Assembly (NCBI RefSeq): GCF_001557325.1
Contig: NZ_LSJS01000181.1
Span: 1 to 5,002, forward strand
Origin: Erythrobacter donghaensis
Lineage (GTDB): Bacteria > Pseudomonadota > Alphaproteobacteria > Sphingomonadales > Sphingomonadaceae
DNA length: 5,002 nt
Direction: 5' to 3'
Shown here: positions 1 to 5,002 of the stretch, piece by piece
Position numbering within the stretch: the stretch's first letter is position 1
How the letters are laid out: each line of letters begins with the position of its first letter
The notes under the pieces: model-generated
The model's input: the letters and a program-made list of their open reading frames with translations, nothing else
The model's database searches: none
Told to the model about the DNA's origin: nothing
Made by a program: the position numbers and the translations under genes

Positions 1-1401
1 CTCTTCGGCAGCCCGGCCTCGGCGGCGACCTCGATGGTGGTGATGCCCTTCGCCAACGAGACCGGCGACCCGGACAAGAAGTTCTTCTCCGACGGTCTCG
101 CGCGCGAATTGCGCACCGTCCTGTCGCGCAATCCGCGCCTCAAGGTTGCCGCCCCCACCTCCTCCACCGCGATCGCGGGCGAGGATGACTTCGCGATCGG
201 CCGCAAGCTCGGGGTCGGCAGCATCCTGCGCGGCAGCGTCCAGCGCGACAATGCGCGCCTGAGGGTCACTGCCGAGCTGGTCGAGATCGAGGGCGGTCTG
301 GTGCGCTGGGCGGAAACCTATGACCGCGCGCTCGAGGATGTGTTCTCGCTGCAAACCGAAATTGCCGAGACCGTCGCGCTCTCGCTGGTGGCCGAGGTCG
401 CGAGCGCAGCCGAGGCCAAACGGGCCGCAGCAGCGCAGGGCGAGATCGGCGGGACGCAGTCGGTTGCCGCCTACGAGGCGTTCCTGCGCGGCCTGGCGCT
501 CTACGACGTCTCGGCCGGAGAGGAGACCGACCGCGCCGCGCTCGCCCAGTTCGAACAGGCGGTCGCCGAGGACCCGGCCTATGCCGCGGCTCACGCCTGG
601 CGCTCGACGATGCTCGCCGCGCTCGCCAACGCGGTCGCGAGCGATCAGGCGCAATCGCGCCAGCTGTTCGATGCCGCCGTGGTCGCGGCCGAGCGCGCGA
701 TCGCGCTGGAGAAGCGGCTTGCGCGGGGGCACCTCGCGCTCGGCTTCGCGCTCGCCAACGGGCGGCTCGACCGTGCCGGAGCGACGCCGCACTACCGCGC
801 GGCCGAAGAGCTGGCGGCGGGCGATGCCGATGTGCTGCGGGCCGCGGCGAGCTTTCATGCCTATGGCGCCGATATCGCGCGGGCCCAGCGGATGATCGAC
901 AAGGTCCTGGAGCTCGATCCGTTGAACGCCCGCGCGTTCCGATCGGCGAGCTTTGTCGCTCTGTTCGCACGCGATTACCCCGCCGTGGTGCGCCGGATGG
1001 AGCGCGGGCTGGCGCTCAACCCCAGCCTTGCCAGCGCGCAGTTCGGGATCGCGGTGGCGCGGCTGATGCAGGGCGATGCGGCGGGCGCGCTCAAGGCGGC
1101 CGAGGCCGAGGCGGGCGAGGTCTTCGCGCTCACCGCGGGTGCGGCGGCCAGGTTCAAGCTGGGCGATGCCGCAGGCGCCGATGCCGCCTTCGCCAGGCTC
1201 AGGGGCGATTATCCCGACAGCCACTATCAGCAGGCCGAGGTCGAGGCGCAGCGCGGGAACATCCAGGCGGCGATGGCTCTGCTCGATACGGCCTATGCTG
1301 CGCGCGATCCCGGCCTCCTGTGGCTGCGCAACGATCCGCTGCTTGATCCGCTGCGCGGGGAGGCGCGGTTCAAGGATTTGCTTTCGCGCCTCGGGTCATG
1401 A
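1..1401 (+). CDS. TolB-like domain/TPR repeat protein, C-terminal part (5' partial)
   Basis: Frame 1 is open from the first base to the TGA at 1399-1401 and gives 466 residues. Numbering from base 1, residues about 12-130 carry the TolB-N/FlgO-like pattern common in bacterial cyclase- or winged-helix-TPR proteins: VVMPFANETGDPDKKFFSDG, then LGVGSILRGSVQR and an ETYDRALEDVFSLQTEIAE stretch. From about residue 155 the protein is helical and Ala-rich with TPR-like units (AYEAFLRGLALY; VLELDPLNARAF; GLALNPSLASAQ). It closes with WLRNDPLLDPLRGEARF, a usual C-terminus of this family. Family members often have an N-terminal effector (OmpR-type winged helix, adenylate cyclase or kinase) and a membrane segment ahead of the TolB-like part. 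That portion is off the window, so the effector is unknown. The first ATG (34) lies within the first beta strand and has no convincing ribosome binding site, so it is not the real start. The likely role is regulation through protein-protein contacts. Confidence 0.85.
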   Translation, partial: LFGSPASAATSMVVMPFANETGDPDKKFFSDGLARELRTVLSRNPRLKVAAPTSSTAIAGEDDFAIGRKLGVGSILRGSVQRDNARLRVTAELVEIEGGLVRWAETYDRALEDVFSLQTEIAETVALSLVAEVASAAEAKRAAAAQGEIGGTQSVAAYEAFLRGLALYDVSAGEETDRAALAQFEQAVAEDPAYAAAHAWRSTMLAALANAVASDQAQSRQLFDAAVVAAERAIALEKRLARGHLALGFALANGRLDRAGATPHYRAAEELAAGDADVLRAAASFHAYGADIARAQRMIDKVLELDPLNARAFRSASFVALFARDYPAVVRRMERGLALNPSLASAQFGIAVARLMQGDAAGALKAAEAEAGEVFALTAGAAARFKLGDAAGADAAFARLRGDYPDSHYQQAEVEAQRGNIQAAMALLDTAYAARDPGLLWLRNDPLLDPLRGEARFKDLLSRLGS

Positions 1402-1414
1402 TAGCCCTTTTCCC

Positions 1415-1434
1415 GCCGCCCGATCGGGGGCGGC
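1415..1434 (+). other. Short GC hairpin between TolB-TPR gene and lipoprotein gene
   Basis: GCCGCC at 1415-1420 pairs with GGCGGC at 1429-1434 around an 8-nt loop, just after the stop of the upstream gene and just before the lipoprotein ribosome binding site. No T tract follows (next bases TTGAGG), so it is a poor intrinsic terminator. It could be an mRNA 3'-end stabiliser or partial attenuator, or it may be chance in GC-rich DNA. Confidence 0.25.
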
Positions 1435-1436
1435 TT

Positions 1437-1443
1437 GAGGGGG
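1437..1443 (+). promoter_or_regulatory. Ribosome binding site of the small lipoprotein gene
   Basis: The purine run GAGGGGG ends 8 nt before the ATG at 1452. It decides the start: the longer in-frame reading from an ATG at 1398 overlaps the upstream stop codon, lacks this site and would put 18 residues ahead of the lipoprotein signal peptide. Confidence 0.65.
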
Positions 1444-1451
1444 ATGATACC

Positions 1452-1703
1452 ATGAACAAGATCGTGACGTTCGCAGGCCTTGCTGGCGCGGCGCTGGCTT
1501 TGTCGTCGTGCGGCAAGCAGGACGAGGCGGCCCCGGCGGCCGAGCCCACCGCCAAGGAGGAAATGATGGCGCCTGCCGAGACGCCGGTTGCCGAGGCGAC
1601 CGACGCGATGGCCGACGAAGCGGCGATGGCGGCCGAGGGTCAGGATGGCACCGCCAACCCGATCGGCCCGGGCCAGGCCGCCCCGGAAGCGCCTGCCGAG
1701 TAG
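1452..1703 (+). CDS. Small Ala/Glu/Pro-rich lipoprotein
   Basis: The gene encodes 83 residues, from ATG at 1452 to TAG at 1701-1703. The N-terminus MNKIVTFAGLAGAALALSSC is a classic lipoprotein signal peptide: Lys3, a hydrophobic stretch, then the lipobox LSSC with Cys20 as the lipidated residue. The residue after Cys is Gly rather than Asp, which under the usual Lol rule (best established in enterics) points to the outer membrane. The mature part (about 63 residues) is low complexity, acidic and dominated by Ala, Glu, Pro and Met, with no recognisable domain and probably disordered. It starts 50 nt after the TolB-TPR gene on the same strand and is followed by a terminator-like hairpin, so it may be the last gene of that transcript. 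Similar short variable lipoproteins are common in sphingomonads and are usually hypothetical; I assign no function. Translation and lipidation signals are convincing. Confidence 0.8.
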   Translation: MNKIVTFAGLAGAALALSSCGKQDEAAPAAEPTAKEEMMAPAETPVAEATDAMADEAAMAAEGQDGTANPIGPGQAAPEAPAE

Positions 1704-1720
1704 ATCGACGCGAGTTCCGG

Positions 1721-1769
1721 CCCCGCGCGGGGGAGGACGCCACCCGGCGGCCTCGTCGGCGCGGGGTTT
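1721..1769 (+). terminator. Probable intrinsic terminator between convergent genes
   Basis: CCCCGCGC (1721-1728) pairs perfectly with GCGCGGGG (1759-1766), followed by TTT. Inside the loop GAGG (1733-1736) pairs with CCTC (1751-1754) and CGCC (1738-1741) with GGCG (1746-1749), making an interrupted long stem with a 4-nt loop. It lies after the lipoprotein stop (1703) and ends 12 bp before the stop of the convergent protease gene (1781). The T tract is short and found only in the + direction, so it best serves the lipoprotein transcript; the same stem could also slow antisense transcripts. Confidence 0.55.
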
Positions 1770-1780
1770 CCGCCTGCCCG

Positions 1781-4078
1781 TCAGCGCGCCGAGTTTGCCG
1801 ATGCGGCGGGGCGGCGGAAGCCCGGCAGGTTCTGCGCCAGCCAGTCCTGCACCGCCGGGTGGCCGATGCGGATATAGCGGCTCGGCACGCCGGTGGTGCT
1901 GCATTTCTCCCCGCTGCTGACCACCCCGATCAGCGTCGGCACGCCGCGCTGGTCCTCGTAGGTCACGAGCGGCCCGCCGCTGTCGCCGGTGCAGGCCTGT
2001 TCGCGCTGCGCTCCCATCGCGCACAGCACCGAATCCTTGCGCCAGTCGCGATAGGCGGTGCGCTTGGTGCAGGCGGCGGCATCCTCCAGCTCGAGCTTGA
2101 CGCCCTGGAGGATCCGGGCCGGGGTCGGGTCATCGAGCGACTGCCGTCCCCAGCCGAAGGCGAACACCGGCGCACGGGGGCGCACCGGCCGCTGGGTCAG
2201 CGAGCGCGTGTCGACCGCGATCCGCCGCGCGCCGAAAGCGAAATCGCCCCTCGTGCCGCGCGCAGGATCGTACTGCACCAGCGCGATGTCGAACTGGTAG
2301 GTCCTGGGCGAGAAGTTCGGGTGCCGGATCACCCTCAGGATCGGGTAGCTGTTGCCCTCGGGCGCCTCGGGCCGGATCACGCCAAGCCGGATGCGATAAT
2401 CCTGCTCCTCGATCCGGTAGCCCTGGTCATAGGTGCAATGCGCGGCGGTGATGATCCAGCCGGTCGCGACCACCGACCCGCCGCAGGCGGTGCGAAAGCC
2501 GACCCTCTGCCGGCCGAGCACCGGCGGGCGCCACAGCAAGGCCTGGAACGGGGCGAGATCGACCCGGTTGACGGTGAAGCCGCCGATCGCCCGCAGCACG
2601 AGGATGCAGGTCTTGTCGCGGTAGGTGACGCCTTCCCAGACCACCTCGTTCGGGGCGCACTGCCGGATCGCCCGCCGGCGCGCCGCGCGGGTGCGCTCCT
2701 CGGCTTCGCGGCGCGCGGCCTCGGCGACGTCCGCCTCGGTCAGCAGCGGCGGCATGATGCCCTCGGCGGGCGGGAGCGGCGCTGCGGGGTGGTTGGCGTT
2801 GACCAGCCACTGGCAGGCCGCGTCGCGCCCGGCGTCGCACAGCGCGAGGTAGAGGGTGGTGGCCCGATCGATGTCCCGCGCGAGCCAGTTGCCGACCGCC
2901 AGCTGATCGGCGAGCAGTTCGCACGCCGCCTGCTCGGCGGCATCGCAGCCGCGCGTCAGCAGCGCCTCGGCCCGCCCGGTGGCCGCACCGCGATCGGGCT
3001 CGGCATCGCCATAGAGGAGCAACTCGCCCGCCGGATGGCACGCGCCGGGCGTGCCCGCCTCGCAAGCCGCGATCACCAGCGCTGCGCCGCGCGCCGCATC
3101 GCGCAAGGCGGTGTCGGTGCGCGCGAGGATCAGGCCGTGGCCCAGGCAAGCGGCCTGATCGCCGGCCGTGCAGCGCGCCGCCAGCGCCGGCTCGTCGCGG
3201 ACGTGCTCCAGCCCCGTGCAACGCGTCGCGTCGCGCGCGCAGGCCTGCTCGAACCGCAAGAGCGCCGCAGCCCGCGCCACCGGGCCTTGGCCGAGCGCGG
3301 CATTGCCGAGCAGCGTGCAGGCCGCCGCATCTCCCGCCTCGCAGCCGAGTGCGGCGAAGGCGTTGGCGGCCTGCGCGCTGCCTGGCGCGTCCAGCCCGCG
3401 CCAATAGGCCTGTGCGCGCGAACAGGCCTGCGTGTCCCCGTTGCGGCACAATCCGCCCAGCAGGGCGATCCCCTCGCCGCGATCACGCGCGCTGCGGGTC
3501 TCGCCGATCAGCCTCTCGCCGAGCGCCCGGCAGGCCGGGATCCCGCCGCTGTCGCAGGCCGCGCGGTAGCGCCTCTCGATCGCGGCGGGCGTTGCGCCCG
3601 AGCCATCCGCGCAGGCGGCCGCAAGGCCGAGCGTGCAGGCGCGCGCGAACAGCGCCGGCTGCTCGGCGCGGCGGGCCGGATCGCCATGCGTGCCGAGCAG
3701 ATCGCCCAGCACCGCGCAGGCGCGCGCATCGGCCGCCGCGCAAGCCTTGCGCAGGATCACTTCGGCCACGGGTCGGTTGCGATCCACCACATCGCCCCAG
3801 CGATAGGCGACCCCGAGGTCGGTGCAGGCCTCCACCACTCCCGCCTTGCAGGCAGCCTCGGCGGCGGGCGGATCGTAATCGGCCTCGGCGATTTCGGGGC
3901 CGAACCGGTCGATGAAGCGCGCGCGCCCCTCTCTGCCGGGATCGGCGGGGTAGGGCGCTTCGGCTTCGGGAGCGGCGGACGGGCCGCCCTCCCCCTCGTC
4001 CTGCGCGGCGAGCCGGGGCGTGCCGAGCACCAGCGCGACCATGATCGCAAGCCGGATCATCACCTTGCCGCGCACCAT
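1781..4078 (-). CDS. Secreted Sel1/Hcp-repeat protein with C-terminal S1 (trypsin-fold) serine protease domain
   Basis: The gene encodes 765 residues. Residues 1-25 form a Sec signal peptide (VRGKVMIR, then LAIMVALVLGT, likely cleavage after LAA), so the protein is periplasmic or exported. Residues about 70-428 hold eleven Sel1/Hcp-like repeats, each with two cysteines, nearly all CX7C, as in Helicobacter Hcp proteins. Residues 450-473 are an Arg/Glu-rich, probably helical linker. Residues about 497-752 are the S1 protease: His547 in TAAHC, Asp597 in FDIAL, Ser700 in GDSGGPL. Cysteines fit canonical S1 disulfides: 532-548, 670-686, 696-726. RAIGGFT at 496-502 aligns with the trypsin activation site, suggesting a zymogen cut after Arg496. 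The S1-pocket residue equivalent to Asp189 is Gln694, so classical trypsin specificity is not expected. The start ATG at 4078 has GGGGGAAA upstream and a promoter at 4108-4136; Met7 (4060) is a weaker alternative. The repeats may bind a partner or hold the protease inactive. Substrate is unknown. Confidence 0.9.
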   Translation of the reverse strand: MVRGKVMIRLAIMVALVLGTPRLAAQDEGEGGPSAAPEAEAPYPADPGREGRARFIDRFGPEIAEADYDPPAAEAACKAGVVEACTDLGVAYRWGDVVDRNRPVAEVILRKACAAADARACAVLGDLLGTHGDPARRAEQPALFARACTLGLAAACADGSGATPAAIERRYRAACDSGGIPACRALGERLIGETRSARDRGEGIALLGGLCRNGDTQACSRAQAYWRGLDAPGSAQAANAFAALGCEAGDAAACTLLGNAALGQGPVARAAALLRFEQACARDATRCTGLEHVRDEPALAARCTAGDQAACLGHGLILARTDTALRDAARGAALVIAACEAGTPGACHPAGELLLYGDAEPDRGAATGRAEALLTRGCDAAEQAACELLADQLAVGNWLARDIDRATTLYLALCDAGRDAACQWLVNANHPAAPLPPAEGIMPPLLTEADVAEAARREAEERTRAARRRAIRQCAPNEVVWEGVTYRDKTCILVLRAIGGFTVNRVDLAPFQALLWRPPVLGRQRVGFRTACGGSVVATGWIITAAHCTYDQGYRIEEQDYRIRLGVIRPEAPEGNSYPILRVIRHPNFSPRTYQFDIALVQYDPARGTRGDFAFGARRIAVDTRSLTQRPVRPRAPVFAFGWGRQSLDDPTPARILQGVKLELEDAAACTKRTAYRDWRKDSVLCAMGAQREQACTGDSGGPLVTYEDQRGVPTLIGVVSSGEKCSTTGVPSRYIRIGHPAVQDWLAQNLPGFRRPAASANSAR
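2795..3871 (-). repeat. Eleven Cys-paired Sel1/Hcp-type repeats encoded in the protease gene
   Basis: Protein residues about 70-428. Cysteine pairs fall at 77/85, 113/121, 148/156, 175/183, 211/219, 246/254, 280/287, 303/311, 339/347, 378/386 and 414/422. Ten are CX7C and one (280/287) is CX6C. First-Cys spacing is 34-39 residues except for two short steps (148 to 175 and 280 to 303), matching the about 36-residue Sel1/Hcp unit. Typical unit cores are ACxxGxxxACxxLG, as in CEAGDAAACTLLG. In Hcp proteins such pairs form a disulfide across the two helices of each repeat, which requires an oxidising compartment and agrees with the signal peptide. Confidence 0.85.
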
Positions 4079-4083
4079 CGCGA

Positions 4084-4091
4084 TTTCCCCC
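4084..4091 (-). promoter_or_regulatory. Ribosome binding site of the protease gene
   Basis: On the minus strand GGGGGAAA precedes the ATG at 4078; the G run ends 8 nt from the start codon. This favours Met1 over the internal Met7 as the translation start. Confidence 0.5.
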
Positions 4092-4107
4092 GCGCAACCC
4101 GGCCGGA

Positions 4108-4136
4108 ATTATGCGCTGTCGGCCTGCCTGCGTCAA
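4108..4136 (-). promoter_or_regulatory. Sigma70-type promoter for the protease gene
   Basis: Read on the minus strand, TTGACG (4136-4131; 5 of 6 matches to TTGACA) is followed after exactly 17 bp by CATAAT (4113-4108; 5 of 6 matches to TATAAT). Transcription would begin near 4101, giving a 5' leader of roughly 20-25 nt that contains the ribosome binding site. Such a good match with ideal spacing is unlikely to be chance in DNA this GC-rich, and it lies directly upstream of the start codon. It suggests housekeeping rather than alternative-sigma control. Confidence 0.75.
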
Positions 4137-4148
4137 ACCGCGCCGCGG

Positions 4149-4165
4149 CAAGCGCTTCGCGCTTG
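4149..4165. other. Small dyad just upstream of the protease -35 box
   Basis: CAAGCG (4149-4154) and CGCTTG (4160-4165) are inverted around the 5-nt centre CTTCG. The dyad lies 13 bp upstream of the protease -35 element and in the leader side of the divergent gene. It could be a regulator site or an RNA hairpin; no known operator is recognised. Confidence 0.25.
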
Positions 4166-4189
4166 TAAGCGGGCGGGGGGTGCGATTAA

Positions 4190-4199
4190 GCACGCGTGC
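4190..4199. other. 10-bp perfect palindrome in the divergent intergenic region
   Basis: GCACGCGTGC at 4190-4199 is its own reverse complement. It sits about 55 bp upstream of the GTG start of the rightward gene, a position compatible with a dimeric regulator site. At this GC content a 10-bp palindrome is weak evidence. Confidence 0.2.
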
Positions 4200-4220
4200 A
4201 AGGCTCGCCGCCGTCCGGCA

Positions 4221-4247
4221 CGGGCCCGGGGAGCAACAGGGGGCCCG
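4221..4247 (+). promoter_or_regulatory. Leader hairpin overlapping the ribosome binding site of the SLOG-like gene
   Basis: CGGGCCC (4221-4227) can pair with GGGCCCG (4241-4247) around a 13-nt loop. The 3' arm covers half of the AGGGGG ribosome binding site (4238-4243) that lies 9 nt before the GTG at 4253. If formed in the mRNA, this seven-bp all-GC stem would hide the site and lower translation. The ribosome binding site itself is what selects GTG 4253 over the upstream in-frame GTG at 4196. Confidence 0.35.
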
Positions 4248-4252
4248 CGCCA

Positions 4253-5002
4253 GTGCCGAAGACAGCCAGCCTGCCCGCGCCGATCCGTGACAGCTGGCGG
4301 CCGCATCTGGCGCTCGGGGTCACCGGCCACCGCGCCACCAACCCTGCTTATTCCGCCCACGCCGCCGCGATCGCCGCCGCGCTCGAGGCGCTGTTTGCGC
4401 GGATCGACGCGATCTGCGCCGGGCTGCCGGGGGAGCGCGGGCCGGTGCGGCTGCACAGCCTGCTGGTCGACGGCACGGATCAGGTCGCTGGCGAGCTTGC
4501 CCTTGCGCGGGGCTGGGATCTTGCCGTGCCGCTGCCCTTCGGCGCCGCGCTCAACTGCGCGATCAATGCGCACCCCGAAACGCTCGCGGATGTCGACGCG
4601 CTGCTCGCCGGGCGGCCCGCAGGCAATGCCGCGGTCGAGGCGAAGGCCGCTGCGATCCGCAGCATCACCGCGCGCGCACGGATGTTCGAACTGGCCGACC
4701 GCGATGCCGAGATCGAGACGCTGTGGCGTCGGAGCCTCGCCGATCCCGAAGACCGCGCCGCCGCGCGCGCCTTCGAGACGCTGACCTCGGACCAGGTCGC
4801 GCTTGCCGGGCGGGTGATGATCGAGCACACCGACCTCGTGGTCGCGGTGTGGGACGGCAAGGTCGCCAACCTCCCCGGGGGCACCGGCCACACCGTCGCT
4901 CAGGCGCTGAAACTCGGCGCGCCGGTGCTGCTGATCGATCCCGCGCTTCCCGATACGTGGCGGATCCTCGGGCGGCCCGAGGATCCGCCACGTATCGGGA
5001 AG
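4253..5002 (+). CDS. SLOG (DprA/LOG)-like Rossmann protein, 3' partial
   Basis: GTG at 4253 opens a frame of 250 codons that runs off the right edge. An in-frame TAA at 4187 limits upstream extension; the other candidate, GTG 4196, lacks a ribosome binding site. Residues 19-27 LALGVTGHR resemble the first strand and phosphate-binding turn of SLOG-type Rossmann domains. Residues 70-97 contain LLVDGTDQVAGELAL and AVPLPFG, matching the 'sGaDrlaaelA...vvPLPf' part of that family. Residues 195-228 contain LVVAVWDGK and then PGGTGHTVAQALKLGAPVLL, like the C-terminal GGT region. The middle (110-180) is helical and charged. SLOG proteins bind or process nucleotide-derived ligands and occur in signalling and some defence contexts; the ligand here is unknown. 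No signal peptide is visible, so it is probably cytoplasmic. It is divergent from the protease gene, 174 bp apart. Sequence after about residue 240 lies in a perfect palindrome and may be artificial. The gene is certain; the family call is from motif memory. Confidence 0.7.
   Translation, partial: MPKTASLPAPIRDSWRPHLALGVTGHRATNPAYSAHAAAIAAALEALFARIDAICAGLPGERGPVRLHSLLVDGTDQVAGELALARGWDLAVPLPFGAALNCAINAHPETLADVDALLAGRPAGNAAVEAKAAAIRSITARARMFELADRDAEIETLWRRSLADPEDRAAARAFETLTSDQVALAGRVMIEHTDLVVAVWDGKVANLPGGTGHTVAQALKLGAPVLLIDPALPDTWRILGRPEDPPRIGK
4946..5002. repeat. Perfect 57-bp inverted repeat at the window end
   Basis: Bases 4946-4973 are the exact reverse complement of 4975-5002, with the single base at 4974 as centre; equivalently, 27-bp arms around the triplet CGG. 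The right arm ends on the last base of the window. It lies inside the SLOG-like gene (codons 232-250) and contains mirrored GGATCC sites. The pattern is what a fold-back read, a chimeric library molecule or a misassembled sequence end gives: a strand followed by its own complement. A genuine hairpin end or cruciform is possible but less likely. Confidence 0.9.

Noticed and set aside
266..970. 234-codon minus-strand open frame opposite the TolB-TPR gene
   Set aside because: Arg/Pro/Ser-rich composition typical of shadow frames; the + strand frame has clear family motifs throughout.
1293..2024. 243-codon minus-strand frame spanning the lipoprotein gene and the protease 3' end
   Set aside because: It crosses the convergent terminator, overlaps the real protease frame out of phase and is Arg/Gly-rich without domains.
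1508..4168. An 886-codon open frame on the + strand covering the protease gene and part of the lipoprotein gene
   Set aside because: It is codon-aligned antisense to the protease gene. It stays open because the protease gene uses no TTA, CTA or TCA codons, as expected at high GC. Its translation is Arg/Ala/Gly-rich with no recognisable domain, while the minus-strand frame has a signal peptide, repeats and a full catalytic triad.
4163..4191. Possible rightward promoter TTGTAA with a downstream TTAAGC/GATTAA box
   Set aside because: The -35 has 4 of 6 matches and the -10 only 2-3 of 6, too weak to call.
4020..4784. 254-codon + strand ATG-started frame overlapping the SLOG-like gene
   Set aside because: It starts inside the protease signal peptide region, is Arg/Pro-rich, and lies in a different frame from the one carrying GVTGHR and GGTGHT motifs.
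4133..4891. 252-codon minus-strand open frame opposite the SLOG-like gene
   Set aside because: Codon-aligned antisense of the GTG-started gene. It would also overlap the protease promoter, and it has no recognisable motifs.
4946..5002. Terminal inverted repeat of an insertion sequence or a rho-independent terminator
   Set aside because: No transposase or target duplication is visible, the stem is inside an open coding frame, and no T tract follows before the window ends.

Overview
The window is very GC-rich, with G or C dominating third codon positions and long spurious antisense reading frames. This and the protein types suggest an alphaproteobacterium, plausibly Sphingomonadales/Erythrobacteraceae. 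That placement is an inference from composition and protein style, with no marker gene to confirm it. There are no rRNA, tRNA, CRISPR or transposase genes.

Layout from left to right: (1) 1-1401 (+), the C-terminal part of a large TolB-like/TPR protein whose N-terminus lies off the left edge. (2) 1452-1703 (+), a small Ala/Glu/Pro-rich lipoprotein with its own ribosome binding site, 50 nt downstream and possibly co-transcribed. (3) 1721-1769, a terminator-like hairpin between convergent genes. (4) 1781-4078 (-), a secreted 765-residue protein made of a signal peptide, eleven Cys-paired Sel1/Hcp-type repeats and a C-terminal trypsin-fold (S1) serine protease with an intact catalytic triad. It has a clear sigma70-type promoter at 4108-4136 (-). 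(5) 4079-4252, a divergent intergenic region with that promoter and several small dyads. (6) 4253-5002 (+), a GTG-started gene open to the right edge. It encodes a Rossmann-like protein resembling the SLOG (DprA/LOG) superfamily, with a GVTGHR motif near the N-terminus and a WDGK...GGTGHT segment near the C-terminus.

The two most notable items are the secreted Sel1/Hcp-S1 protease fusion and the last 57 bases. All 30 cysteines of the protease fusion can be paired, and a zymogen-type cleavage point (R496|AIGG) is visible. The last 57 bases form a perfect inverted repeat (28-bp arms around one central base) ending exactly at the window end, inside the SLOG-like gene. It looks more like a fold-back assembly or library artefact than biology, so the protein sequence after about residue 240 of that gene should not be trusted until checked.

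The genes do not form an obvious single pathway. The envelope theme (lipoprotein, secreted protease) and the sensor/regulator theme (TolB-TPR, SLOG-like) are suggestive only, and no complete known defence or secretion system is visible.
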